A DNA stretch of 64,000 nucleotides, taken from Heligmosomoides polygyrus polygyrus. Lineage: Eukaryota; Nematoda; Chromadorea; Rhabditida; Heligmosomidae. The stretch is from positions 70,468,983 through 70,532,982 of the forward strand of contig OX377201.1 in the NCBI GenBank assembly GCA_947396885.1, in the 5' to 3' direction. Under the pieces are notes generated by a model. The model searched no databases. It worked only from the letters and a program-made list of their open reading frames with translations, and was not told the origin of the DNA. This document shows positions 10,309-21,205 of the stretch, piece by piece; position 1 is the first letter of the stretch, and every line of letters starts with the position of its first letter. The translations under genes and the position numbers were made by a program.

Positions 10309-11204
10309 TTAGGGGGAGGGGGGCAAAAGTAATGAGACACCCCGTGCCGTGTCCACATATTTCGTGGCTGGAGTCTGGTTTCGTGCTTATCGTATTTGCA
10401 TGTTTGTGTGCTACTTATTGAAGCCCATCTGAGAAGTTACCACTTCCGCCCTTTCCAGAAGCATGCCAAAACCCCAGTCTGTCTCGTGCCGAAACCCCGG
10501 TCTGACGAGTCGACCTGTTTCGCGCAAATCTCGCCCAATTCCCAACCCTGAGCAGCCTCGGCTCAATAGTCACGCAAGATGAGAAGCACGTCTTCTACCT
10601 TAACCGTGCCAAGCAGCGAGTCTGGGTGACGCTTGGTAACCTGCTACCAACCTTCGTTCGGCGAGATGTTCACGGCGAGAAGCACCTTTGGAGCTTTTGG
10701 GTCTGCGCCCATGGATCGGTTTACCGGAAGCTGTTTCCCAAGAGCACTACGATGAACTTCAAGGCCATTGTGAACGAAATAGAAGAGATGGGCCGGCGAC
10801 TCGCTCTTATTCATTCGCAGCGCTTCAAGAAGGTCCTCCTCTTCGACAACGCCGCACCCCATCGGGAACAAGTAACCACGGATAAGCTTGGCCAGCTGGG
10901 CTACGTTCACATGCCTCAACCACCGTATTCGCCGAACATCTCTCCATGCGACTACCACCACTTCTTGGGCCTACGGGACTTCTTGGGGACACAAAACCCA
11001 AGGAGTCCTTGACAACCATATCGAGCAGTTGATCAACACCAGGCTCAAGCAGTTCTGTAAGGATGGGATCAGGAAGTTGACTGAGCGATGGCAGCAAGGT
11101 CATTGCCCTTAATGGCAAATACACTCCTCAGCATCGTTGAGTTATAATTGAGTTATAAAGAGATAAATATTTTTCAATTTGTCTCATTACTTTTGGCCCC
11201 CTAA
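10309..11204 (+). mobile_element. Second mariner element, internally deleted
   Basis: An 896-bp element with TA at 10307-10308 and 11205-11206. The right repeat reads, from its end, TTAGGGGGCCAAAAGTAATG; the left repeat is the same but its G run is longer and carries an inserted A (TTAGGGGGAGGGGGG). Internally there is a plus-strand transposase remnant. Shorter than a full mariner (about 1.2-1.3 kb), so it has lost internal sequence. Confidence 0.8.
10557..11112 (+). pseudogene. Mariner transposase fragment
   Basis: From 10557 the frame reads LGSIVTQDEKHVFYLNRAKQ (first catalytic Asp at 10578), then FKKVLLFDNAAPHREQV (second Asp) and PPYSPNISPCDYHHF (third Asp, spacing as in D,D34D). A frameshift near 11000 moves the C-terminus (GVLDNHIEQLINTRLKQF, DGIRKLTERW) to another frame. 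The DNA-binding N-terminal domain is absent. The catalytic triad survives but the protein cannot be made whole. Confidence 0.75.
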
Positions 11205-11565
11205 TATATTGAGGTATACAAGAGTAGCCCAATGGAAAATCATTGTCTAAGCAGAAGTGCTCTAGGGGCTCTCAGACAGCTCGAGGAAAACGGAGGAGAG
11301 ACGTAACAGTGACAAAAGGCTCCTGTGCTTACAGATGAACCAATGAACCAGAGTGGCGAGAAAGTGGAGGAGCTCCGATACCTCGGAGCTGTCTTATTCG
11401 GGAAAGGAAGCATGAATGTGGGAAAGCAGCCCTTTGTCAATCACCTTTTCCTGTTTTTTTCCTACCAGAATTGACTGCCCCGATACAATTCTAGTGCCTG
11501 TGCTATCATGGGCTATCACAAGATGTATAACGCAGACCTCAGCGTCTAGAAGGGAAGAACGTCAC

Positions 11566-11769
11566 GGTACTTATGAAGCAGAGGGCCCGTGGTGCCGTGG
11601 GGCTGCCGGGAAACATGTTAACGCGGCAACGGCAACGGAAACGCGGCAACCCACGGCACCCGAGGACGGGTGCTTCATAGGTACCGGCTCCGTGGTGCCG
11701 TGGGTTTGCCGCGTTAACATGTTTCCCGGCAACCCCACGGCACCACGGGCCCTTTGCTTCACAAGTACC
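11566..11769. mobile_element. Palindromic MITE with 8-bp target duplication
   Basis: A 204-bp foldback unit flanked by AACGTCAC at 11558-11565 and 11770-11777. The outer arms (about 60 bp, beginning GGTACTTATGAAGCA) pair with only a few mismatches. Inside, GCTTCATAGGTACC at 11672-11685 repeats the terminus in inverted form, and CCCACGGCACC pairs with GGTGCCGTGGG, so smaller hairpins are nested in the large one. An 8-bp duplication fits hAT- or Merlin-type transposases. It is GC-rich compared with its surroundings and has no coding capacity. Confidence 0.75.
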
Positions 11770-11779
11770 AACGTCACTT

Positions 11780-12635
11780 CCCCTCCCTAATCCGTAGTGT
11801 TCGTGGACAACAATAGATCTGCCACATGCTTTTAGGGAGTGTTGGGTAAAGGCCTAAGCCATAAGTTGCGTCATCATGCCATGGAAATGAAAACGCTCTG
11901 GTCGAAAATCTCCTGTGAGGGACCGGATTCATCAACGACTTACAGCAATTTGATAGAGAAAATACGGCCGAAATCCCTGATAGCGAGACCTATCAAGCGA
12001 TATGATGAAGCATTTCGCCGCGTTTACAAGGATTTCGACTGTATTCTCCGTTAAATTGCTGCAAGTCTTTGATGAACCCGGCCCAGTGCAAAACAAAAAT
12101 GTGAGGTGGTAAGAGGGACGGCACCGAGCGAAATAAAGTTATTGGACACCAAGTCGGACGTTGACAATTGCGTCTTATTTTCGTGCGGTAGTTTGCTGCT
12201 TTTTGTTTACTCATTTATTTATCGACGTCAAAAAGACGTGCTTAACATTTGGATGATAGAAAGAAAACATCAATAACCATAGTAGAAAAAAAATCCATAA
12301 GCTCATCAGATCATCACATTAGCGAGTTAGCAAACGGCAACGACATTAGTTGGCAGCGTAAAAGAAAAATGTGCAGGTTTACTTCAGTCTTTGATTCCTT
12401 CTCCTTTTTTGCTTTTCAGTGAATTTAGAATAAACGGCGCAGAGGAAAGGAAATTTGTAAATAAAATTTCAATAGCATAGTTCAAAGACCATTCGATTAA
12501 AGAGGAAAGCTGATAAAAAAACTGTGATTAATTTCGCATGTTTCCAAGACGCACCATAAGGAATGTTTAGGTTAAAGTAACTCCAAGCCATTTATTAGAA
12601 TGTACAAATAGGAGTACACTTTATCAACTCTCGAT
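11780..12635. other. No gene recognised
   Basis: AT-rich intronic DNA; short frames only. Confidence 0.4.
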
Positions 12636-12639
12636 ACAA

Positions 12640-12795
12640 TCGGCTAAGAAATAAAAATTTGTAAATGTAAATAAAATATAAATGTAAATGCAGGTTTTAA
12701 AATCATTTTCGACAAACTCTTTGATATAAAATCGGCTAAAAAATAAAAATTTGTAGACGCAAATAAAGGCACAAATGTAAACGTAGATACTAGAA
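12640..12795. repeat. AT-rich direct repeat, two copies
   Basis: ATCGGCTAAAAAATAAAAAT near 12732 repeats CAATCGGCTAAGAAATAAAA near 12637; about 55 bp are repeated with a 92-bp offset, including (T)GTAAATG-type motifs. Confidence 0.4.
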
Positions 12796-12799
12796 GCAC

Positions 12800-15120
12800 T
12801 TGTTCGAAATAAATATTATCGAGAAATTCATCGGTACTGGGCTGGTAAAAAGCAGTTTGTGATAAAGAAGAACTACTCACGGAGGGCCTGCTCAGCTGTG
12901 GAGGAGAGTAGAAGTTGTTACAAACCGAGAGGTAGTCTTAAACCCGCAAAGCTCACCAGAAAGTCAATTATAGGCTTCGTGTGTCTTTCTTCGCAGATCA
13001 AAAATGATTCTCCTTTCCGGCGTGGTCTTCGAGGAAACGCCAATTATAGTAGATGTCCTTGTTGTCCACTGCTTTGCGCTTCACATCTAGCAGTACCCCT
13101 TCGCAGCAAAAAGAGCTAAGCAGTGGCCGGAAAAACAGCGTCAAATATTTTGGAGGATTACTCAATATTACCGTTGTTCATGCGCCATATTTTGGAACCC
13201 GCTCAGCAAACTTTTCGAGCCCGTCGTGGTTCTGTGCAGCATATTCCCTGAAGATGCCATGTTATACACACGGTATTTTCTGCCTTTCCAACGGCAGCTT
13301 TGTTGTTGATTATCAAATCAAATTATCCAGAAGTTCTGGGTGGCCTTGATGTGCGGGATGATCTAATGCACTCAGGACCTGATGACACAGCTACGCTTGC
13401 ATTGTGGACGAGCTTAACGTTCAGAAATATTGCGAAGAGAGCACGCGACTTCTTAAGGTTTCTCTCGAAAGGATCGAAATCGCTGTGATCCTGCTCTTAA
13501 TTCAGTAGGAAGCCTCCACATTGGCACGAGGGGGCAAATGTGACGCGGACCTCAGTGAGACTGGGGGTCCTGCCTCTAGTCGCATTACGAGGGCGTGTCT
13601 CTGTGGAGCTGCACTTTACTACCGCCCAGTGAACGCATTCTGGAGGCGCCATCTCCTCGGAACACGTACACCGTGTGAACCGCTTCACTCAAGATGGCCC
13701 ATCGATTGACTGGCTGATAGAGGACCACGAGGAAAACGCAAACATTCCGACGGAGCCGCGATAAGGCAAAGGCAATCGTAAAGCGCGAACGAAGCGACGA
13801 CGCACGGAAATCTCAAGCAGTTCAGCTTGGCCAGCTGCATGAAGACCGCACGAAGAACAGTTTCCTGCTCACAAGCAATAAGTCAGCAAACAAACCCCAT
13901 TGAAGAACCGGGTTTTCCGAGCGACGGTGACCGCGTAGATGTATCTGCGCACGTAAAGCTCTTCCTCTGGGCGCAGATCTCTCTGAAATCAGGAGCACTA
14001 AGCATTTTGCTAGGAGACGAACATAAGGTTTGGCTACTTAAATACTCGAACTTTTCCCAGGAAACTACTAACACGTACGGGATTTAAATCTGTAAGCAAG
14101 CAAAGAAGCTCATAGCTCATAGTTATATCGGCGAAGGCGAATAATTTGACATTTGGTTCCAGTAACGTAGATCTTAGTGAAACCTTGCAATTGGTTTCAA
14201 ATGACCCGTAAACACTTTTGCTGTGTGCACTTCTACATCTTTCAAAGTGTTAAAAATACGAAATACGTAGGCGGAGCTACCAGATCATTAGATGCGGAAA
14301 CATGCTTCATATTTTGCATGGTAGTGCTCTAAACCATGTTTTTAAGAAATCATAGGCAGCTATTCAGCTTCTACTTTGAATGCAAAAAAATATTGGTTGT
14401 TAAGACGAAATCTTACAGAATTAGCACAACCGTTGTATAATTATGTTTATGTTTAAATTGGCCAGTTGGCTTCCGACAAATTTTACATATAAATTAGGTT
14501 TTTATTTTCGTGAAAGACGCATTTTTAGCGTATCATGTAAATACTCTCCCGTTTAAAAATAGCTTCAAGCAACAATAGGAAAAGCAAAAAAAAAACGACA
14601 ATAAAAAGGAAAACAGCAAAGCTAATCTTTCAATCTCTTCTAGAAATTTCGCTAGTCTTGCCAGTGATGTAGGCGGATCTTGTTATAAGTCTATTTTTTT
14701 GCAAAAGTTTGCAGCAAACCGTAAATGAAAAAATATAACACGGCTGCCATTCTCTTGTTCATATGTCTGTCTTTGCTCTAAAAAAGGAGACAATTCTGCT
14801 AAACTTCGGTTCCCTTCGAAGTAGTAGCCCACAGCTTTGTGTGTCTCCTATTATACGTAAATTATTCGCACCTGAACATGCTGCCCTTTCATTAGCAAAA
14901 TCTCACAAACATTAATGAAGTTACAACATGCATATGAAGAAATGTTTTTGAGCACTAGGCGTTTATTTCACTAACAATTAAAGTTGCCTGTGGCAGGAAA
15001 AACCTCTCGTAAATTTAGCTGAAATGCTGCGAATATTTAGGGGCGCACAGACAGCAACTTAAGGTTTTGAGGGGGGGTACTGGCGGCGAATAGTTTATTT
15101 TAAAAGGTAACTGGTTCCAC
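12800..15120. other. No gene recognised
   Basis: Long intronic stretch. Some plus-strand frames of 60-100 codons occur (for example 12859-13119 and 13827-14087), but they show no domain, signal peptide or consistent splice sites. Nothing assignable. Confidence 0.35.
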
Positions 15121-15124
15121 CAAC

Positions 15125-15220
15125 CTTTTCGTGGTCCCAGACTTGCTGCTGGATGGCAATGCAGTGCTTTTTCGCCTGAAGAATCGCCGTCTCGAGCTCC
15201 TCCTTTGTCTCCTCCATCCG
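15125..15220 (-). CDS. Probable coiled-coil exon of the same host gene
   Basis: Exactly 32 codons between a GTTTCTAG acceptor and a GTTGGT donor (GT but not consensus), phase 0 at both ends. It reads RMEETKEELETAILQAKK then HCIAIQQQVWDHEK, a heptad-like, charged helix typical of a coiled coil. Phase and strand fit a join to the exon at 4313-4383. No stop or frameshift. The join across a 10.7-kb intron is inference, and this could be an exon of another minus-strand gene. Confidence 0.45.
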
Positions 15221-15979
15221 CTAGAAACAACGTTTCGAGTAAGGCCTTCGCAGCCCGAAAGCTTAACATAGGGGCAGAAGTACTCGAAATTGCTCCATAC
15301 GGATTAAAACCCATGCAATCTAAATTGTTGAGACAAAGGCCTCTTTTATACCTGCTCCTACTAACTTGATAGGTTGAACGCTTCACACAACTGACAACGC
15401 TTACTACGGAGGTATTGCCTTAAAGAGAGAAAAAGATAGCTTCAATTTAGGAATCATATTTTTCAAAAGTGTGCAGTTTTTCAATCAATAAAAACCGCAG
15501 GTTTTATGGATTTTCTTCATAAACACAAACAGCGACATTTGCTATTAGAGCAGTTGGTCTCTCTTAAAAAAGACAACTGAGCAGGCATTAAAAAGTAATC
15601 TACTATTATGACAGGTTTCCGATGACTGAAGTGGAAGAAGCCGCTATCAAGGAGATGTAGCTGCCGCACACAACGTACTGATTTCGGACGTGACGGCAGC
15701 GACGCTCCGAGCGCTGCTTTCCTTATCAGTTGTTACTTCACTTTATCTTCTATTCTTCCCAGTCAAATGTCGCACCCTGTTTTCAACTGCTGGCACTGCA
15801 CTGTGCAGGTCCCACATGGGTGGGGAAGAACAGACCCAGAAGTCGTTAGTCCTACGACACAATATCCGGGATTCTCTCGTTTTTCACTCTCGAATAGCAA
15901 CATTTGGAAAGTGGATGGCACCTCTCACAATGTTCAAGCTAGATAGGCTGTTGTCGTCCCAGTGGTCTCCACAGTTTGA

Positions 15980-16175
15980 TTGAGCGGAATATTCGCTGTT
16001 GACACATCCTTCTGCCTCAAGTTGGGTATCCTATGTCTCGACATCTTCGATTCTACACAGGTGGCGGATCTGAGAGTAATTTTGCTCTACCGCTCACATA
16101 ACGTCGGTCCCTGCGAAGACGACGCTCTCGTAGATTCACTGATAAAACTATGCCTCTCAACCATTTGATAGACTG
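15980..16175 (+). mobile_element. CR1-type LINE endonuclease fragment
   Basis: Reads LGILCLDIFDSTQVADLRVI then LLYRSHNVGPCEDDALVDSL. CR1-type endonucleases have LCVDI....LRVILVYRPP...DDEALV at this position, so this is a short piece of the AP-endonuclease domain. Neither the catalytic Glu region upstream nor the Asp/His regions downstream can be recognised. Upstream frames (15690-15983) may belong to the same relic but are not convincing. Confidence 0.5.
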
Positions 16176-16529
16176 AGACAGCCTTGACGTGGACAATGTT
16201 CTATGCCATACAGTAGTGCCTGATAAAGTTCGTGTATTTTTTTAATATTGCGGCTTGGTCCAGCAAGTATAGAAACCAGGGAGAGTGACCCAATTCTTGT
16301 CGGCACATTTATGTTTTTACATAGAGGAAGAATAGCTAATAAAGGAAAAGAATAAGCAAGTAGTAGCTTCCAACTTTATTTCCACATGGAAATTGTGATT
16401 GTTACTGTTATATTGCGCCACAAGAGGTTGTTTGGTGAACTACACTAGTTCATTGAGCAGAGTCTAACATTCGACGTTCCGTAGGCTTCATAGGTCTAGG
16501 TCCACCGTTCAGGGCACATATTCACCTTG

Positions 16530-17260
16530 TGCTTGATGACGAGTAAATGCGAATTGCCGTTTCTCGTTTTTTTTTTTCTCAGTATGATGGGGCTAAGCCA
16601 TTGCGCATGCCACAATACGCTCACCATTACCGTTACGCGTCCCGTAATTGAAGCCACCAAGACAATTGCGACCCAATTGAAGGCTCTGGTGATGTCTTGT
16701 TACAGCACCTCTGATGTCTTTTCATCAAGTAGCTTCAAAACTCATCTTTGACTGCGGAGCAAAGAAGAGATGACAGACCTTCCTCAGCGGCGACATCTGT
16801 CTCCATCAATCAATTATAGATGCTCTCAACGCTTGCGATCGATTCACGAAAGCGTTTTAAAACGATCATGTCGGCACCGCAAGCGGTCTTGATATTTCCA
16901 CAGAGAAGAGTCTAAAAGCCTAGGCCATTGACCTGCTCTTGCAACAAGACGATGCGGTTTCTTGCATCGCACAGAACCCACTCTTTTACCACTCCATTGC
17001 CTTTGCTAACTCATAGGAGCGGCCCTACAGCATACCCACATTCAGGCTTGCTATGCTGGCCTTGTTTACGCTGCAAGATCTTGGACTGGCTTATCGTTAG
17101 TTCCCCTTAGTGCCGTCATTGCATCGGGAACCCTCGTTTACCGCTCTCACACGATTGCCGGACTTTGTGAGTGGACGTCGGCTTACGCACACGCCGTAGC
17201 ATTATCTCGCGCAACATGCAACGCCATCAGCCATATGATATGACGTGTGGATTGCCTTGT
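16530..17260 (-). mobile_element. Decayed RTE 5' region (endonuclease), antisense
   Basis: Base-level similarity, in the same order, to the 5' part of the RTE at 41951-45111 (compare 44500-45000): phrases such as GAGCGGCCC..CA.CATACCC, GCCGTCATTGCATCGGGAAC and CGCCGTAGCATTATCT recur. The reading frame is destroyed. Minus-strand orientation, endonuclease end toward higher coordinates. Confidence 0.5.
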
Positions 17261-18350
17261 CAATCTGATCCAACGAGCAAGAACGGAGGACTGAAAGCGT
17301 TGCTCTTCGTGTTGACCCTCATCTTGCAGACTTTTGCGAAACTCGTGCAGATTCAGCCCGTACTCTTCCAGTATGTTCCTCTGATCTGCAATGACTTTTC
17401 GGCCAGGTCGTGGTCCATTACATAGAAGAGGTCGATCGTAGTCTTCTGACTGCGGTCGCGTGACCCCACCATATATAATAGAGGAGGGTTTTTTGTCTCA
17501 ACGTGACCGTGGGAAACTTCGTAAACTCCGCGGGCTCGATGGTTTAATCACCCAAGTTTGAGGCAGGTTCTCGACTTCTCTCTCCGAAGGGAAGCGCAGG
17601 GAGATGAGCAATCGCCGCTGCCAAGGAGGACACGTGAGGTGTTGCGAAATAGGCCGGCGCCGCGGCTCTGCCCGCGCACGTGTTGGGTGGCTACTGCTTC
17701 GAACTGACCCCCTTGAAGGCTCCTGTCCTTGCTACCGGTCAATTAGTGCTTGCAATTAGGTGCTGCTACAGTTGTGTTACCGCAGGGTACAACTCTGCCG
17801 CCTGTGTGCATGGCCGAGGTCACTGCTCATTCCTGTTCTTGCTGCCTTCTCTGTGTTCGGGCATAACATTCTGATGTGTACGAGCTTCCGCCTTCACTTT
17901 TCTGAGAACAGCTCCTGCTGTGTTAATCCATACTGCCGCTCTTCGTTACTGCCTTTGCCACCGTTTCACTTTGTTTCTCTTCAAGAGCCTTTTAAGTTGA
18001 CGACAGTGTTGTGGTGAGAATCTGCGGCCCTATTCTAGTGCTCCTCGCTCTACACGTTAGAGTATGCCCCTTGGTAGGAAGGCACATGTATGCCCATTCA
18101 CAGCAGAAGTGAACTAACTTGGTTCACCATAGGGCTAGAACCCACCAGTGCTGCTGATAGTTTTGAATTTCATACAACACAAAACGACGGATTGGGCGTT
18201 CCTACATCGTGGGCCTCCCGCCCCAGCCTATTTGATCCCCACTGCTAGTTGTAGCACGTATATCCACTTGTGTGCTTCTTAAAGAGGCTGACAACCACTT
18301 AACACGATGAGCCCTGTCCACCCGAGCCGTTGTGCACCTGATTCTGTAGG
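17261..18350. other. No gene recognised
   Basis: Unassigned. Several hydrophobic plus-strand frames near 17680-18017 appear to be composition effects of T-rich DNA. Confidence 0.35.
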
Positions 18351-19010
18351 CTGCAAGTAAGATTCTCCCATTCTAAGTTGGTTGGATTGAGCCCATCAGT
18401 TTCTCCCGCCCACATAAACTTTCTACTTTCTACACCCTTCCAAGCTGTTGGATTTTTATTCGAGTGATAGCAGAGGTTGAACAACAAACACAACGGTGAA
18501 GAACATACATATCCCACCTTTGTGATTAAGTGGTTTTTACACTATCAGTCGATTAAAGGCTGCGGTGAACTTTTCGAGGGCATGATGCGATCTCGTCTTT
18601 TATTGCGCTATATGCTTGCTCATAGGCTGTAAGTAAGATTCTTCCATTCGAGCGCATGCAACAGTTTCTCCCGCCCACTCATGATTCCTATTTATCGCTT
18701 GGGCCCCCTTCAGACGTTGCGATATTTATTGATAGCGTAAGTTTAACAACAAATACAACAGTGAGAAACACACATATCCCCACTTTGGTGGATCAACTAG
18801 GTGGCATTTTTGGAGTGCATGGCGGGATCTCATCTTTTAATGCGCTATATGTTTGCTTCTTAGCTGCGGGCTGTAAGACTCTCCCATTCGAAGTTATTTC
18901 GGCTGAGCGATTTTTATTCGATTGATAGCAGAAGTTGAACAACAATTACAACAGTGAGGAGCACACATACCCCCACTTTGGTGGTTCAATTAAGAGGCAT
19001 TTACGCTATC
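18351..19010 (+). repeat. Three-copy diverged tandem repeat, about 245-275 bp per unit
   Basis: CTGCAAGTAAGATTCTCCCA at 18351 recurs at 18627 and 18871 in altered form. Each unit then contains TTTATT.GA..GATAGC, GTTGAACAACAA..ACAAC, GTGAGGA.CACACATACCCCC and ACTTTGGTGG. Copies differ by point changes and small indels. Confidence 0.65.
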
Positions 19011-19021
19011 AATCAAATAAC

Positions 19022-19215
19022 CAGTGGTGCCATCGGTTTTCTCTCAGACCTAACCGATCGGGATTGGAGTTGCCTGATTATGTTGGCCGACGGGAGCGTT
19101 CCACAGTAGATTGGGCGTTTTGATCAGGCAGACGATATCGATCGATATTATCGATCATTTGAGTGGTGCTATCGGTTTTCTCTCAAACCGAACCGACCAC
19201 GATTTCTATCTGACA
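19022..19215 (+). repeat. Direct repeat pair around ATCGGTTTTCTCTCA
   Basis: AGTGGTGCCATCGGTTTTCT at 19022 is repeated 140 bp later with one change, each time followed by a related ACCTAACCGA / ACCGAACCGA. Clusters of GATCGAT/ATCGATA lie between. No coding function seen. Confidence 0.45.
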
Positions 19216-19804
19216 CATTGGAGATAGGGAAATCAGAGACAGAAAATCTCACCATATATATAAAGGAGGAAGGCATAAGTCACTGTCTGTAGTGGTTCGT
19301 CAACAGCGGAAACCAAGTTCACGTCCCACCCCCAGTTTTCGACTCCACTAGACTCTCGGAATAATTCTTCCCGTACGTTCCCTCAAAATTAGTGGCTAAT
19401 GAAGTCACCTCCGGAATTCGCCACACCTATCGGCTCGAAGCACGACGACTGGACAGAAGTGTCAGACTTTCAACGTGCTTGACGCTACGGATGCTTCCTT
19501 GTCCAGCGTTGGTTGCCGGCGAAGCCGGCGACCGACGCTTGGTCATTGATATTGCCAGCATTCCATAGAAATTTCGGGCGCCGTACGCAGCTCAGCGCGA
19601 ATTAAAGCAAACTCAATAACCGTTCTTTCCGGGATAGCTCTAGAATTCGCCCCTCTCTCCACCTCTTATTCGAAAGACGAAGTGAATTCATGCGAGTACA
19701 CAACGCAGACATATATCGGTTAGTGACGCTTAGGTTTCGACACGTCAATACGATCTTCTCATAGGTGTCCACGGGCGAAGGGTTGGGACGATCCTGATGT
19801 GCGC
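19216..19804. other. No gene recognised
   Basis: Contains a GC-rich hairpin (19503-19535; arms GCGTTGGTTGCCGGC and GCCGGCGACCGACGC). Just after it (19805-19850) is a 45-bp RTE scrap reading VEFFNQVVAEKKVPN. Confidence 0.4.
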
Positions 19805-19875
19805 TTAGTGGAGTTCTTTAATCAAGTTGTAGCGGAGAAGAAAGTACCAAACAGTCTCAATATCTGGCACGGTAA

Positions 19876-20203
19876 GAGTGGTATTTGCAGTTCTACCTGA
19901 GGACTTAGAAAGTCGATAGGTGTTAGGATATAGACGAAAGTTTCCAGCTCCCTATAAGGCGTTATGGGACGGCAATTTAACGTGGGCCCGATTTCCACGA
20001 CGACTGTTTGGAATTGATTTAGCGGCAAAATGACGGACTTTTGTAGGCGGACTTGAACAGACCGACTAGGCATTCGTAAAAGCCACCTTTCCATGGCGAC
20101 AACGGGGTGATTGACTTCCAGTTAATCTTAGGTGTAGAGCGGAAACCGGAAATCCTGCGCCATGAGGTGGGGGAGTAAATAAGCGATGCGATAGCGGTCT
20201 TTG
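19876..20203 (-). pseudogene. BEL/Pao integrase C-terminal fragment
   Basis: Minus-strand frames read PWKGGFYECLVGLFKSAY, then QTVVVEIGPTLNCRPITPYR and FVYILTPIDFLSPQVELQI, which is the C-terminal end of a BEL/Pao integrase (family pattern PW.GGFYERLVG, LNSRPLT, L.P.DFL). The pieces lie in different frames. The preceding part of the same domain is at 23185-23337: the RTE at 20204-23184 was inserted between them, leaving GATAGCGGTCTTTG duplicated. Confidence 0.7.
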
Positions 20204-20485
20204 GTGGCGATGTCCGTTCCTCCACGTGGTGCCACTGGAAACTGTTCGCTTTTGCGAGCCGAGCTGAACACGGACACTCGAATGCAGGCGACAGGCCCTT
20301 GTGACAGGCCGGCCTACGAAGAGCCCATGTCACATCATATGGTTGATGGTGCTGAATGTTTCACGAGATAATGCTACGGCGTCCGCAGGAGCCGACGCGC
20401 ACTCGCAAAGCCCGGCGAGTGTGAAAAGTATGCGAGGGTCCCTGATGCGAGGACGGCATCGAGGGGAAACTGAGCTAGTCCAAAA

Positions 20486-21170
20486 GTGGCAACGCTGAAT
20501 GTGGGTACGTTGTTGGGCTGCTCCTTTGAGTTGGCAGAGGCACTGGAGCGAAGGAAGATTGACTTGTGTGCGGTGCAGGAGACGAGGTGGTCCTGTAGCA
20601 AGTCAAGGGACATAGGCCGAGGCTGCAAAGCCGTTCTGTGTGGCAGTTCCAGGACCACCAGCGGTGTTGGCATAATCGTTTCCGAACGGTTCCGAGACGC
20701 GATTGCAAGCGTGGAACGTTTCAATGACCAAGGATGAATTTTGGAGCCTGCTTGATGAGAAGGCAGCAGAAGTGCCGTCACAAGACGTAATCCTTGTCGC
20801 AGGTGACCTTAACGGACACGCTGCGAAAGACGGGTACAGCTGTCATGGTGGTCTCGGTTTTGGTTCACGTAACGCCGATGGTGAGCGTATCCTCGAGTAC
20901 GCGGAGTCGCACGACCTCACCATCGTGAACACCAGATTCCGAAAACGTGAATCCCACCTTATCTCTTTCTACTGCGGGAATTCTAAAACGCAGATAGACT
21001 TTGTCCTGGTGCGAAATCGTGACCAAGGGCTTGACACGGACGCGAAGGTCGTGCCGTATGAAACGGTCACCACACAACACCGCCCACTGATTTGCACTAT
21101 GAGGATCACATCACCGATGTTTAAGCAGGTCGAACAGAGCGTCCGTCAAGAGTCAAGTGGTGGCGACTGA
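20486..21170 (+). pseudogene. RTE copy 1, AP endonuclease domain
   Basis: Reads ATLNVGTLLGCSFELAEALE (motif Asn), CAVQETRWSCSKSRDIG (catalytic Glu), then, after a deletion of about 100 bp near 20725, TKDEFWSLLDEKAAEVP, VAGDLNGH (Asp-Asn pair), KTQIDFVLVR and QHRPL (His). The deletion removes the YAPQTG segment and changes frame. The domain would nick the target strand to prime reverse transcription. Confidence 0.8.
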
Positions 21171-21205
21171 AAGATAATGAAGCAGCTGTTACTTCGCGCA
21201 TTCGG

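Noticed and set aside
15015..15386. 123-codon minus-strand protein
   Set aside because: It overlaps the 96-bp coiled-coil exon in another frame; the spliced exon with phase-0 borders is the better reading.
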